From NCBI GenBank assembly GCA_010645155.1, contig CM021316.1, forward strand, positions 2,218,262 through 2,282,261: a DNA stretch of 64,000 nucleotides. Reading direction: 5' to 3'. Shown in pieces: positions 9,496 through 24,100 of the stretch. The stretch comes from Tigriopus japonicus. Its lineage: Eukaryota; Arthropoda; Copepoda; Harpacticoida; Harpacticidae. Each line of letters begins with the position of its first letter. The first letter of the stretch is position 1. The translations under genes and the position numbers were made by a program. The notes under the pieces were generated by a model, which saw nothing but the letters and a program-made list of their open reading frames with translations, searched no databases and was not told the DNA's origin.

Positions 9496-11265
9496 CAGTC
9501 TACCCAAAATAAAAGCGAGATATTATGGAGGTACTTCGACATCCAAGGACCGGAAACCTTGAATTACGTCTTGGCATTGGAAGATCCTGCAACCACAGAC
9601 TGAACCAATAAGATACTTTGGGGATATTCTCCATAGGGTGGATGGTTTCAGCAATGTGGAAATTGCATGTTGTTGTTCTTTGATTCAGAGGTCCTCCTCT
9701 CAGTGAAGGATTGAATGAAGCGTGTTGAGAGCCAAGGATTCTGAGGCCGAATCTCATTTTGACAGGTTGATATGAGCTATGAGGTGGTGGCAGGTCTACT
9801 CTGTGTCACTGAATTACATATTCAATTCTGATACGCCCAGGAATGTGCTGGTTGGTGCTCTCAATAGGATCCTGTCATCCAGGTGTATAGAACCATGGAT
9901 ATTGCTCAATGAGCCGCCAAACGGGAGGATCAAAAATAGAAGCGCATAACAAGAATATCTTGTCCCAGTAGTAGATGGAAGACAGAAGCAGAGGATGAGA
10001 GAGGCATTTGTGTACTGTTGAGAAAAGCGTCCAAACCGATATGGGTCTTGAAGATTTTTTTTATCCTCCTTTTCCTTTCATCCGCAAGATGATCCTGCAC
10101 AGTCAGGGAAAAATTGGGAACACCGAGCTTTACCCTCTGGATGCTAAAAACGGAGGACACTTTATTGAATCATAAAGTGACGAAAACATCGAAATCCTTT
10201 CATCCATTCAATCTTTGCTAAATGTATTGCTCGCTCAATTGGTCTTGACCTCAAGCGAGTTGTTGAGGAATGGCAACGATGAATCATGAGAACTGAGCAT
10301 GTTTTTGATGCACTCTTGGTCTATCATTTTTGACTTGAGGAGGTTGAAGAAATCCACCTCTGACCAGATGCGTGTTGCAAACCACACGGAACAAACAAAA
10401 TGAAGGCTAGTAGTAGTGAGTTGGATCTTGGACTTGGATAGCTTGTCGTCCCTGTCAATTCTTCCAAATCCCACTAACTACGAACGTATTGCCTCTATTG
10501 GCATGTGGCGCATAGAGGATCTCTTCCTTTTGCCCATCTGGTTTCTACTGTATTGTGGATCTAGGGGGGGGGGCTTTGTTGTTCTGTGACGTATAGGAAC
10601 CCCTTCTTCTCCTCCTTTCTCCTCCTCCTCGGCTTCCTTTTCGTCTTCTGGTCTTCCCTAAGTCCTTAGATATATTGCACAAGGAGGATTTCCAATCCTG
10701 ACTGCCTACCCATACGAAGACTGCGAACGAACGAGAACGCCAACGAAGACCAAGACGCACGACGGAAGAAAAGACAATTCGTCTCGGGGCCCCGGATTCT
10801 TTTAATACCGTGCACTGTTGTAAAGATCGAACTAAACGAATTGTCCAACTACATAGTAGTGGCCGAGGGAGCTATGAAACTATGGAAGTATGCACATTAG
10901 CCCGCCCAGATGGCCTGTTTACTTTTCAATCGGCAAAGGCTGTGTCTGAAAACAACTCAAGGTCCGTCCCACTACTTTGGCACTTTGTTACGTTTCCTGT
11001 ACACAAAAGGGGAAGAGAGAAAAAGAAAACCACACTTGATTCTGATTGAAACAGGCAAACAGAAGTGACCAGGAATAATTGGATCCGAGTGACCACCATT
11101 CGTTGGGGTTGATCCTGACCAAATCTGATCTTCCCCTTGGTGGACGAGATGGGCTTTGTGGTAAATTGTTACAGAAAGTAGGAAAACAATCGAAGAACGG
11201 GGCAAGCATGATTAGAGAACGACTAGTAAGCAGGGCACTACGCAAATGCGTTTGGAGGTAGTTAC

Positions 11266-11841
11266 CTTGACGATTGGAGATTCGGTGGGTGGGTTGGCCA
11301 GCGCCAATTGGAGGTTGTGCGACGCCATATCCTCGTTACCCGCCAAGGTCGTGTCTAGTTGGAAGCTTTGGACGATCTCCAACAACTGATCAAGATTGAA
11401 GTGAGTGACAGGCTCACCGGCATTCACAGTCAGGAGATCAGGCTTGCCCAATGAAGAGGAGCAAGTACCGCCCAAACCGTAACCACCCCTTGGACCACCC
11501 CCCGAAGGAAGACTATCATGGACAGAGTCCGGTGATTGGATGCGAGCGGAACCACCCAATCCGAGTCCCGAGAGACTGCCACTCAAGTTGGATTGGTGAT
11601 TGAGAGAGTCTCCAAGGTCAATGATTTGGGAAGAGTTGGAAGGAGGTGGAGCCTTGGGTGTGGCACGCAAACCAGATGACGACGACCCCTGCTGTCTAGG
11701 ATTGGAAGTGGAGGCTAAAGGCACGGACACAATCCCGCCACCAGGGAGAGCCATTTGTACCCAAGGATAGGATGGATGAAGGGATGGCACGGAAGACGAG
11801 TCATCACCCCCCGCATCTGAGCTTAACAGGCTTTCATCCAC
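11266..11841 (-). CDS. Coding exon 4 (residues 219-410), Ser/Gly/Pro-rich linker with a helical patch
   Basis: The exon has a strong acceptor (CTTTCTCCTTCTTTTCAG just upstream of 11841) and donor AAG|GTAACT. It is 576 bases long with phase 0 at both ends, so it could be skipped in frame. Most of it is low-complexity Ser, Gly and Pro sequence typical of disordered linkers, with glycine-rich stretches around residues 308-345. The exception is a hydrophobic helical patch at residues 365-400, which includes FNLDQLLEIVQSF and LQLALANPP. This patch is the best candidate for a conserved binding element within the linker. The exon begins VDESLLSSDAGG, directly continuing the helix that ends exon 3. 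It is flanked by a 16-kb intron upstream and a 6.4-kb intron downstream. No enzyme motif is visible. Confidence 0.82.
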
Positions 11842-14800
11842 CTGAAAAGAAGGAGAAAGATGCGAAATTCAGCAAACCGTGGTCAGGAAAAAATGCAACT
11901 GAGATAGAGAGTTGGTCGACCTTCTCTGAGGGAGTCACTGAGTGGTTCTGTGTGTTTCCAAACTGAATATGATGATGTCAAACCTTGACACGAGGAGGTG
12001 AAGAACATTAGAAGAAGGAAAACGAGAGTGTCTACAGTGTAAGTTGCATTGGAAGTAATGGAAATACAGTAGTAATCCTAGTGGTAGGAAGTAAATACAC
12101 ATACTTCAAGGTTAGCAATCTGTAAGTGCCGATGTCAGATTAAGAATGAAAAGACGGTAGTAATATTTGACAACGTCAAAACGAGTCGGTGGAACGGATA
12201 TATTTCCGTTCTTCGGTCCCTACGTACTGTACACTTCCCCACGTTGCTGTCCTTGTACTACGTGGTAGTACGGTATCTTAAGTGCAGCTCAAAGGGCCAA
12301 AGAGCAGAGGAACACCGCCGCCCGTTATCAGACCAACTTGTCCCGAGGGAAGCGCCGCCAACACTTAATGGATCGAAATGGACTTGAGGCCATTCAATGG
12401 AAGGCAAGCGAAAAGACCTGCACGACGGACGAGTTCGTCGTCCCTTCGTTGGTCTGGCTTTGATTACTCCTCATGGAATAGGTTTAAAAAGAGTCAGTGT
12501 GCATGGCAAAGAGCAACTTGGATACGTTCGAGCTGCCAAAGGAATATCTCGTCTGGTTCTCCAGAATTACTTCAGTATTACCTCCCTGCACGAAGCTCCT
12601 TTGCACTCGAATTAGGCAAGCAAAGGAGCAGGGGAAAGACGAAGGAAGAAAAGAAGGGCCTTAATTCAAAAGAGGTTGCTCATTTGGTAAGGTGATTGCC
12701 TCCTTATTCCTGTTTTCATCCCGAGCACCAGCCTTTAACCACCAAGGGCAAGTCAGGCTTGGCAAAGATCTTTCAAAGACGTCCTATCGGTATGAAATAG
12801 TGTTCTCACACATTGGCCGAAACTGGACAAATTTGACCTGCATGTCAATGAAGCGGCGGTCGACCGAATGTTGACCAAGAACTATCGACAAGAGCATGAA
12901 TGAATGACCTTAGACCCCAGTCTTTGGCACTCTCTCTCTCTTTCTCCTCCTCTTTTATCAAGGCCAGACCTTTCCATGATCAAGTCGCATTGCCTTGAGA
13001 AGACTCTCAAGTGTGAACGGAACATCAAGTCAGTACCCTGTCAAACTTGCTCGCCTCGCCTACTCCCATGGGTTCTCGATAAGGAAAACTTGACACGGGG
13101 AAACAAAAGCCAAGTCCGATACGTGACCTTACGTTAATGTCAATTGCCGACCTTATGAGTTAGCGTCAGAATTAAGGCACTTAACCCAAAGAACATATTA
13201 TTTTATTATTGTTTTTTTCTTGATGTGCCACCCCCATGACTTGAGTATTCCCAACCCAAAGTTGTTTGGCTGGTACAATACTCGGAATTGTCATCAACAA
13301 ATATCAAGTAGGGCTAGCTTAGCATGAACAACAAAAAGCTACCTGCAAACACTTCCTTCCTAAAAGGACTACTGACTACCCTGGGATTGGGATTGGACAT
13401 CCTCTTTGGCAAGAAACTCTGTCAGTGTCGTGTGTGTGGAGTGTGGCGCTGTGAGGTCCTTCTTGGCCTTCTCATTTGCTCATGTCACACACTCTTCCTT
13501 TCACACACTGTCCTCATTTCGTTTCGGATGAGCAGCAGCCAAGCTTGGCTCTTCCATCTCGAAAGGGGCGGATTGACAATGAAGGAAGGGCATTTGAATT
13601 GTAGCACCTCTCGTCCAAGGTCATGCCAGATTCGAGTTCGAGGTTGGAGCTCGATGTGGCACCACACTCATCAATCTTCTTGTGTGGAAATGTTTCGAGA
13701 ACTCTTCGGGGACATTGGTAGAGTTCTACACCATAAGATGGGTGATCAGGTTGTGGCATTCTAATAAGATCCATCCGACTATATTACTTTTACCATGGAA
13801 CGAGCTCCTCATGATCCATCGTAAACGTGTTAGGCTCTCCGTGAAAAGTTTTACCAATTGTAATCGATTGTAAAAAGGCTGCTCATGCTACAGGAAAGTT
13901 GAGTCGAGTCGTTTCCTCGTAGAAGCCTTCACTCTAAGTTGAGGGTGCTTCATCAGATAGACGCCCATTCATTTCGATTGACAATTTGGACCGTGGCACA
14001 TCGACAGGTAGACATGCCCTTAACCTTGGACCCAATTCAATAATGAAAAAGGCAAATCCCATCAATTTCCCCGTTCAGCAAGTGGGTGGGTGGCCAATTT
14101 GATCTAGTTAGACTTTGGTTCGAGCACAGCCAATGCATAATCAATCCATCTCAAGCGCACTTACTCGAACTACGTGTCCGAACATTTATAGAGATCTCAA
14201 GATTCATGGACATTGCTGCGTTAGTGCTCGCCAAGAAAGAACCAAAACCACCAAAGTTTGACGAAGAGAAAGTTCCTCATCTTCTGATCAATTATGCTCT
14301 TGAAAACTTTTGTCTCTCGTTCTCTACGTATTCGGAATCATCCATGTCTTCGCTCGTTCACGCACTTGTTTGAATCTACGCCAAGATTGGTGGGACCACG
14401 CCAAGAAAAAGGGACGCCGATGCGAGGATCGAAGTGGGTAAGAAGGGAAAACCAATAAGTTGATCCAAGATCAAAGTCCTATATCGTTCTACACACTCAT
14501 TCTCCTTAAGGGTACAAATACTTCGTTGTTCCTTGATGGCGAACCAAGTCCAAACGGCCTTCGCAATAAGGGTTAAGGCTTATTCGACACAACTCGCTCC
14601 AAAAAACTCGAACCCACAATCCCAAAACACGTTGATGATACCTGCTAATGAGACCAAAGATAACTTTGTTTTCTAGCTCTTTGACACTTTTGGAACCTAA
14701 TGTTGGTTTTGTTCAATGTGGATGGTTTCCAACGATCACATCAATGCAATAAAAAAGGCGTAAAATTTCTCGAAGAAGAAGCGAATGTGCTCAAGGTTTT

Positions 14801-17800
14801 TGCCAATTCAAAGTGTCTCTTTGAGGAAATTTGATCGTTTGAAACAAGAACATTTCCCTCAATATTTCACGGGTGTTTATCTTTCTGCGGTTCATATGAC
14901 GAACCGAATGTTTCACACACAATTTCAAATTTCTCACATTTTGCGAAATTGCTTCCCCAAAAAGGCTTGACAAGCCTAACGTAAAGACCCAACCTTAGCG
15001 TCTGCCTTTTTTTGTGCTCAGTCTGTGTAAAAGCAATATGTTGGGCCTCTTCCATCGCTGCGACTCTTCAATCTTCAATTTATTTCCAAAACCAATATTG
15101 CCCAGAGGAAATCACGAACCTCTTGAGAGCCCTCTCCAATAGTTCGTGATATTGAGCGTCAAAATCGTCCGAATTTTGGCAACCAAGGGGAATGCAGGAG
15201 ATGTTGGGAAAATGTCCTTAACCACCTTGTCAATCGTCCAGAGAAAGTTGGACTAAGAGGGTAGATTGGAGACTAGGGAATAATGGCAAAAAGAAGGAAA
15301 CACGTGCCTCCCGTATTTGAGTTCCAATGCACCATACTATGAAAATATCCAAGTGTTCCAAAATAAAGCTTTTACTCGAAAACTAAATGCCAGCACGAAG
15401 AATGTACCAAGGTTCAAGAGATCATCCCATAAATCGAAGGAAGTCGGTTGTATCAGACTCAATCAAAGGCCACCGAAGACCATCCTCGTGAACTGTTGGA
15501 TTAGACAAGGCCAGACTCAATTTTGATGGATGGCTCGAAGAAAGAAGGCTTCCATTACATTTGATAAACCATATCTATCATGGTAGTAAGCTACAAAAAG
15601 CATCAACTGGCAATGCCAGAACGTTAATCCTTGGCAAGCAACGGCAGGGAAACATACTGACATATACTTTTGTTACAAACCATTTCCGACCTCGAACCTC
15701 GAAATGGTTTTCCCATAGTTTCCAGCTTACCTGGAATTACAAAGGCGACATTAACAACCACGGCAAAACGAGAAGTGGGACCTGATAATTTAAACATTGA
15801 TCTTGTACCCGATTAGAAGCAAGTTCGAGAAACCAAGTATTTTGTGGTGGGAACCGGACACAATTCTTAGATTTATACCCTCCCATTTCAATATGAAAGA
15901 GCACCAACTCAAAGCGAGTCCAAAAAATATATTGCTTCCGATCCAGCCAATTCGAATCCCGTAATTGCGGGCTAATCCTTGATCGTGGTTCGAGTAGGAA
16001 TCTTTCGATCAGGCCCAATTTTTTGCGAACTCGCCCCCTTTTCACCGATTTAATTTATTTTTCAAGCCTCAGCCGCCAAAAAATGCCCTTCGCTTTTTGA
16101 TTTATCGCTGTGTCCTTGGGCACGAATTCGGTGATTTCAGGCAGCAGAAGAATTTTAGTTGTCGGTCTTTGTGGTTCCAATAGGTCGCTTGTTACGCACA
16201 TTAACGAGTGCACTTTGAGAACACGAGAACACGACGAAAATACTTTCAAACCATTTGATCTTCTCTTTTAATGGACTTTGATTACGAGTTTTTCAGAGTT
16301 GTTATACATAAGCGAAGTGAAGCATATTTAAGCATTGAACACATTGGTTGATTATAAAACTTTTTGGTGCGTTAAGAGTTGAAATGTTCACTTTTAAAAG
16401 CTACGTTTAGATTCTAGTTACTTCAATGTACCGCTTAACTTTTGTTGTAGTAATATTGATATGCTGAATACTAAACTGGTATATAGCTCACATAGTCCTT
16501 AGCTAAGTCTTTTTTGAGTATGCCAGCAAAGAGGTTCAACAGCTCAGCTAATGCACAACTCAAATATAAAACCAAAGACAAGAGAATCTTGCATTCGCCA
16601 ATGAAGTCAACATCCGGCCTCTAAATTCCGAATGGACGGACGGACAAAGTCTTATGGAAACTTCTTGATGGAAAATAGAAAATACGGTCATAAATTATTA
16701 AACCAATCGGCCGGCCAATAGTTCCATTTGCATGCCACGGACAGAGAGGGCCAAAGGGCAATAATATTTACCTCCCGTTTTTGGTCTTAAGAACTGTACT
16801 GTATAGTATTCTAAAGTACACTTTAACCAAGAGCTACGGCCTTCACTTATGTGCTAGAATTTTCAACGAATTGCTTATTTTGTTATTTTCTTTTCGAAAG
16901 ACAAATTAACCTCGTAAAATACGTTTCTTTTGCCTCCTTGTTTTCCTTGAAAACAAGGTGTTTTCCATACGTATCAAGTGCTTTAATATTCCCTCTTTTC
17001 TTGATCGCCATTTCCCTGCCAAGGATGAGGGAGGGAGGGAGATCAGAGAAGGGTGAAACTTGACAAACAGCATATTCAGTAGATTTATTCTTCCCGTGGC
17101 GGGTTGGATGGAGCTCGCAACCCAAAGTGGCACACAAACTTGGTCCATAGGGGGTTACAAAGGGTGAACGAGTGGTTTCACTCTATGACCAGGAAAAGAT
17201 TCACGTTCACTTTTCAAAGGGAAAGAGGATGGAAGCAGGAAAGCGCAAACCGCTTTTCCTTGGAAGAATAAGAATAAGACGGGGAGAGAGAGAGAAACGA
17301 AGCGAGGCTCTTATCGGATGGTGAATCAATATGGTGGGATTCAATCTAACAACCCAGATTGAAATGCAGAGTTCTATGCAGCAGCACACACATGGCGCTT
17401 CTTCTATGGGCACTCATCCTGGGCTAACGGATTTCCATATCCCGCCGTGAGAGGAGACAAGATCCACATTGACTTTTGTAATTTCAAATTGAGCCTTTAA
17501 GTTTCCACGGGTTGGCTGGCTGGTGATCTCCATCCTCTCTGAGCACCTTTCAGTTCGTTTTTCCATGCTGTGGGGAAACCAAATGGGAGCAAAAGCCCAC
17601 TGGGTTTTGCACTAAGCTCGTAGGTTTGTGATTTCATGGGGAAAAGAGAGAAAATCTATCGATCCCTTGGTAGTTGTTCTGTACTCTGGTCAGGCTAAAA
17701 CAAACATGCGAAATAACTTGCTTGTTGATAGGGATTTGGGAATTCATCCACGTAAATGGATATAAACGGATTAACCAAGAACTGGACTAAAAATGCTTCT

Positions 17801-20800
17801 CTTTTCTTCTCGCCAATCGTATTAGTCGAGCGGCTTGGACGTCGAGACATGTACACACTTATTTTGAGGACTCCTAAATCTCTGAAGTGATAGTAAAGAA
17901 AAAGCTCTGCAGTGCTTTGTGGCTCTCGTTGGTATTCAAGTCAGCTGGTAGTGATATTTTGAGATTTTAGCTGAATTGGATGCAAAACAATTGTATTTTA
18001 GGGGATTGCAATTGGTCCTTGTTCTCCGTTGGGAATGCACGGTTGGGCCGGGACTACAGTATAAGGATTAATGAGTTTGAGTCCGCATGACGCCAGTGAA
18101 CCAACCGGATTTGGCCATTTTCTAGGCATTTTGTCGCATCCAGTCGTTGTAAAAGCAACTTAAAAGGAAGGAAATGGCGATTCTCTATTAGTTTGGTCCA
18201 TACTCTTCGCTAGTAGCAATATTTCAGCTTGGTCATGTGAGCTATTTAGAGTGTGTAGTAGTATGTGGTGGACTTTAGGACATGCCCATCTGAAGGGGAT
18301 TTCCGTTGCGTGATGCAAAAAAAATGTCTCGAAGGGCTGTAAAAACCAGAGAACCACTTGGGGAGGGTTTGTGGTCGAACAAGCTCATTTAGAGCGATTG
18401 CCACAGGGGAGCCTCTGAAATTTTTGGACATAAAATGCTATTACCCAAATGGAATAGTCCCTAGATACATATCGAGCCCAACGGAGCCCATTGCTTGAGT
18501 CTTGATTACCAAACAACACAAAACGACCACCAAAATAAGACTACAACTTTCAGTAGAGAAGATAGCTAATACACATAAAAGGCACTTGCTGCGTAGATAC
18601 ACAATCTTTAGGCATTGTTTCGCACTTGCCACAACTCGAATTAGGATAGTCGGGTCTCCAACCGGAGCATCCTAAAAAAGCGAGAGAGCCATTTGAATAT
18701 GCCAATGGACTGACTCTCTTTTCATTTCAATTTGTGTAAATAGAAGACTTAGCAAATGAAAAACGAGATCGCCTCAGTCTTAAACCCGTGTCAAAACGAC
18801 TAAGTACAAGTTTCAATTGAAAATATGTACAAAAACCATCAATTGCCTCTTTTCTGAAACATGAGCGAATCTCGCCAAAATGATCGTGTTTGAGAAACAA
18901 AAAGTTTTCCTGATTTTTTAGCCATTCGTCATCAAAATCTGGCAACCCTGATGGCAAATTAAGGAGTTTTCAGTGCAAGGTAACGTAAACTTCGCACTTC
19001 ATGAACAGAATCCAAAGTGGTTGATGAGTGCTCATAGCTTTCCTGTGAATTTGTACAGGGTGCGCAATAAATCTTGATTGAGTGGACGACATGTGATGAT
19101 AATAAACTTCCCGACTGACTAGTTTTTCAATTTTCCTTGCGGTTAACGAACTATTGAATTCGATTTTTCGCCAGGCTCTGCCAAGAGAGCTCAACTTGTT
19201 CCAAATCCAAGGCGTGCTTTACTCGTTGATCTTGGAAGTTAGATTCGTTAGTGAGCGAAAAGCACTTGATAGACACGGAATGACGGGTGTCTTTATGGCG
19301 TGTGAGAGTGTGTGTGTGATTGATTGATCGATGGCTTGATCGATTGGAATTTGCTCGATCTAGTCCAGGAAGTGGAGATGTCGGATGTATTGGTGTCTAC
19401 AATTGAGATGTTATTTGTGAAATAAGACTCGAAAGAGTTTTTGGAGTTTATTACCTCATCGAAATTCAGGGGTGGAGAGGAATCTCTTCGTTACCCTGTC
19501 ACGTACTTCTGAAGCAGGGATACTCTAGAAAGAGGTCAGTGGGTTGTTCGTCTTCCTGTTTCAGCACTTCAAGGAACTCCTTGTGTGAAATACGTTCTCT
19601 TGAAATTAATCCGACCACTCTTGGCCTCGTTTCCATGTCCAACCACAACCATTTCCACCACACCACACGAACTCTAAACTCACTAGTGTTGCCATCTCTC
19701 TGAGCAAGAACATTGCTCAGATTCATTCAAGTGTTCCCCCGATTTCTCCTCTCTCTCCCCAACTCAGTGCGGGAAATTCAATTTCAGAGAGTCCTCTAGA
19801 TCCATTATTTTAACTCATTGCTGTCCGAAGTGGGATTACATATTTGATTCATGGTTGAGTTCTCTTTTTTTTCTTTTCCTGCGCTTTGGGAAAACCACCC
19901 CATGTGGAGACACTCCCAAGTGTCTGCTACAGCGTTTTGGAGTAGGGGAAAAAGAAGAGCAACCACTCCTTTAGTTCGGAACGACAAAGAGTCATTTGTT
20001 TCAAAATCCATGGGGGATTTCAAGGACAAATCAGGCGAATGGCGAGAATTACTTTTGGCCAAGTTACAGGCGCTACAATTTTGAGTACAATTAAAAATTC
20101 CGATAAGAGGGCGCATGATTCCTGATTTTCGTGGTGATTGAGCGATGTAACAAAGTCGATTAAGACCAATGCACGTCCCTACTTAAACACAAACTGCAGT
20201 TTCATATATTCCCCTCTCTATTAAAGTTCTCCATGAAACACGAAAAGAAGCATGAGCCTCAAGACAGCCATAAAACAAAGACATTGGCCTTACTTTCATT
20301 TTTTTTCACTTTTTTGTGCCCAGATTTGGCCACAGTATGCGATTCCTTCCTCTTCCTCCTCTCCTTCTTCCTCTCTCCTTGCGTTCAAAGCGCAGCTTTG
20401 TTACATGGAACACAATTGCCCGTTGGTGTACTGTGTACTGTGGCATGTGGTGGTGTCCTCAACCAGTCCTAAAGACCAAAACTATTCCCTCTGAACAGCC
20501 TCCTCTCCAGTGCAGAAATAAATGGACCCTCAAATGATGTTGTCAAGAATGCACTAGAGAATGGAGACCGTGTGCAATATACCGTATAGGCGTAGCGATG
20601 GAGCTCAGCTCTCTTCACACATGGCCGATAAGGACAACAAAATTCAAAACTGCCTCAAACATGGTCAGTGACCGCCATGGGAGATTGTGAGAGCCTCTGA
20701 AGACCCTTTGGCATTAACTGCGACGTCATTGAATTGGCCCACAAGGTCCCTTGGTTGTGGAGTTTTTCTTTCGTACTTTCAGATTACCACTGCCTCTTAC

Positions 20801-21114
20801 CCACAACAAGATTACATGCGTTGAGAGGTTTCTCTGTTCTTTGTGTCACGTAGGCTTACTTTTATTGCACTTGACAATGGGGAAGAAGTTCGATGGAACT
20901 TTGTGCCCACACCTTGGCCATGAATCCATCGAAATGAAACAACGACAAATCTGAGACAGAATCTTTGGCCAATTTGTTGGCAAAAGATCCTTTTTTTTCC
21001 TCATGGAACATTACCCTCGAAAACCGAGCAAATCCATCCTCCTCCTCCTCTCTTTGGTGGAAAGGAAATAGGAAATGTTCAATCTATCTTTCATTCCATG
21101 ATTTTCACACTTAC

Positions 21115-21189
21115 AAAACGTTCTAGCTGAGCAATCCTCATCCTTTCATCGTCTTTTTTCCCTTCTTGCTCGTCTAGTTTCAACCCCAT
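21115..21189 (-). CDS. Candidate alternative first coding exon inside intron 3
   Basis: On the minus strand an ATG at 21189-21187 lies in a strong initiation context (GAAAATGG, A at -3 and G at +4). It opens 25 codons, MGLKLDEQEGKKDDER then MRIAQLERF. These end in phase 0 at a consensus donor, GTAAGTGTG. Exon 4, the next exon downstream, enters in phase 0 with VDESLLSS. A transcript starting here would make a short isoform of about 1008 residues that lacks the N-terminal helix and acidic tract. The encoded segment is charged and helix-prone, like the end of exon 3 that it would replace. The frame extends further upstream to 21549, so this could also be a chance ORF. Confidence 0.27.
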
Positions 21190-24100
21190 TTTCGTTGTCG
21201 AACTACCGCCAAATTCCCTTCTATTATTATTCGTTCCAAATCTAATGGAACACAGAGGGTCTTCGTTTGAGATTTGACGTGTTCCGAAGGGGAGAGGGAA
21301 ACTTTGGATTTTTCTCAAACTTAATGCGATTTGAAGGGCAGAAAAAAATCCCACTCCGCTTCTTCTTCTTCTTTTGGCAATTGCTTCGAGTCCGAGAATG
21401 GGTCCCCTTATAGCTCTTATACCATCTTGAAAGCAGCCTCCACCGCCACAAGGCCCAACCAGATCACACTGGGGTTTAAGCACAAGTGATCCCAGGATTT
21501 TACATCCCATCAACTTGCCAAAAGAGCATAGTCTGGATGAAATTGACAACGCCGAAGATGAGCTAGTATAGAGCGATAATGAAGCTTAATGAGAAGCGTT
21601 GAATTCAGCCGTTGCATAACTTACAAAATTGCATGGTACTAGAGGAATGAATCTTTTTGTGTAGAGTAAAGCACAAAGATTGTATGGCGTCTGGAACTGT
21701 TCTACGTAAAATGATAGAGATCGGAAACAGTGGAAAAAGTGTGAAAGCTCGAACAGACAAAGTTGGATATTGTTCCAACACCCTTTAAGCCAAAGAAAGG
21801 CTTCCAGTTTGAAGAATACTTCTTCAAATCAGCTGAGACTCTCTTTTTAAAACTTGGATTAACTCTCCATGGTTAGTTAATAGGGTACTAAAGAAGAGTA
21901 AAAGTAAAACTTCTTAAATGAAATTGGTCCCGTTACGCAAAGTACAGTTGGAAAGGACATTAATTCTGTGGTTTGAATTCCAACAACCAATGCATAATCA
22001 ATTCCGTCGTTGAATATCAATCCTCCATTAGCTTTGAACCTTGGTTAATACGAAATGCAGGTATTTGACGATTCACCAATTGGTGGAACCTTCGAAAAGG
22101 AATGTGTTAATGGTGGATATTGGCAAGAAAACCAATCAAATGCTCGAGGCTGATGCTTTGGCAAAAGGCTCGAGATTGAATGGGTGTTGGTCAACGTGAA
22201 TGGGAGAAGTGTTGACTCTATTTTCCTCTCACAAAAGCTTCAGGAAGCGAACCGTCCAAAGGACGCCAGATTTCCAGATGGAACGAACAGAGAGAAAAAT
22301 ACGCCAAACCAGAAAAACAAGCATCCAAAATAGATCCAGCTCCACCACTACGTAGTCCTAGGAAAGTTGGCTCAATCAACCATGGCAAGTGGTTTGGACT
22401 AACACACTGGACTTGGATAGAGGTAGTAGCTCCATCCATTGCAAAGAATATTCTCCCCCTCAAATTGAAAAGGCAGGACTAATGTCTCTTACTCACATGA
22501 ATAACATTCTACATTAGATGAACTCTACGTTATTCACCAGATCAATATTTTAGAAACCATTTGGGAAAAGGTACTTAGAGGTGAAGACTCGCAAGTCACG
22601 TACAAACGATCGCATTTCGTTCCTTGTTATCCTCTTTGAAGCCAAAACAAGAAGTGACCTCGTTCTGAAGCTACGACTCAACAACTTTAGCATAAAGACC
22701 TTTAAATCTAGTATATACTAGCCTCAACTCTTAAACCGCAATAAACTAGTTTCATTGCTCATTGTCTAGAATTCGGCAAAATCTTCCTTAAAGAATATCC
22801 ATAATGCAGTACTCTAGTTAAAAAGGTCGGTTTGTCCCGGTTCCATCTATCCCTTTGGTCAACTTATCTGGAAGTGGACCATTGTCTTGATGACATTGTT
22901 CAAACACTTCCAACTCGGACAAACAAGGCCCTAATTGGCTTTCAAGACTGATTTACTCGCTCGTTTCTTGGACCACCACCGGCATCAACCACAGAGCGAA
23001 CATATGATACGGGTTCCTCAACCAAACAATGACGAGAACTGACTGACTGACTGGCTTACACCTCAATCTGCACCCCACACTTTACTACAATCGTTTTTGG
23101 CTCACATTTTGTGGTAGGGGTAGCAACTAACTGGGAACTTGGCTTCTTTCGTTTGTAATGCACATGGCTTTTCATATTTCCACTTTGGTTGAGCTCTCGC
23201 GTCTTTGATGAGGGGTTTTGTAAAGAGATGGATTGAGAAGGGGGCAAAGTATGGAGGCCATGGTGTTTTATTTGCCCCCTTTTTTGGCTTTCTGGCACGG
23301 TCTCAATACTTCTGAAGAGTCTTAAAGGGCTCAGACGTGCAATTTGCAAGTTAATTCATCAATCAACCAATAAATCATGAGGCCTTTGTCCCAACAAATG
23401 CCACAAAAAGGTGCCAACAACGGTTGATTACCTTGTTCACTGTTGAACGGGCGACCTTAATTGCTATTTGTTTAAGAAAGTGGTGAGGCAATCAGCCAAT
23501 GGGAAAATGAAAGCGAGCATTCTGCCAAAATCTGGCACTTGAATATAGGAGAAAACATTATGGAATGACGATGGCTTTGTCTCTCATTCGTTGTTGCAAA
23601 AATACAGTTAATTAGCCGAGATGGAATGGATGCGCTAGACGAGGAAAATTTCCGTTCACTGGATTCGCAGAAATGCTCATTGTTTGCGAGATGAGCGATG
23701 CTTTGGAATCAGTCCCACTAATCTACAGCGATGAGTGAACACGTCTTCGTTTTTGAAAAGAACAGAGAGAGAGAGAAAGAAGAAAAAGGGGAATTACGCA
23801 AGCGTAAAGTAAAGCAAGCACACATGTCGGCTGCAACTCCAAAGGCCAAGAGTTTGGAACATTTATGATATATGAACGACTAAAAACTTGTCGTTGTCGG
23901 CGCGGTCCGAGCAGATCCAATTTGGCAAGTCGTTTCTAAGCTCCCAAATTGGTTCCTTTTGTTCCTTGAACCATTGAACCGTTTGTCCCAAAAAAGTGAT
24001 TGGAACTGAAGAGGACCAAAACCCACAAGACCAGAGAAAACTTCCGAGCACTTTTTAAATAAATGTTCATGGTCTTTCGTTAGCAAGCCCAGGTTTGTGT

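Larger units (their letters stand above)
4897..11265 (-). other. Intron 4, 6.4 kb
   Basis: It has a GTAACT donor and a TTTTGTTCCAG acceptor. It contains the hAT-type element at 6949-8111 and a CTCA-rich microsatellite at 9451-9495. The stretch at 9500-10480 has several minus-strand frames of 70-85 codons that could be decayed coding or transposon sequence but match nothing I recognise. The remainder shows no supported feature. Confidence 0.7.

Noticed and set aside
9500..10474. Possible non-LTR retrotransposon remnant on the minus strand
   Set aside because: A GLR-like phrase and hydrophobic frames hinted at a reverse transcriptase tail, but no catalytic motif could be found in any frame.
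13324..13764. 146-codon plus-strand frame
   Set aside because: No recognisable domain; Cys-rich by chance composition, with open antisense frames.
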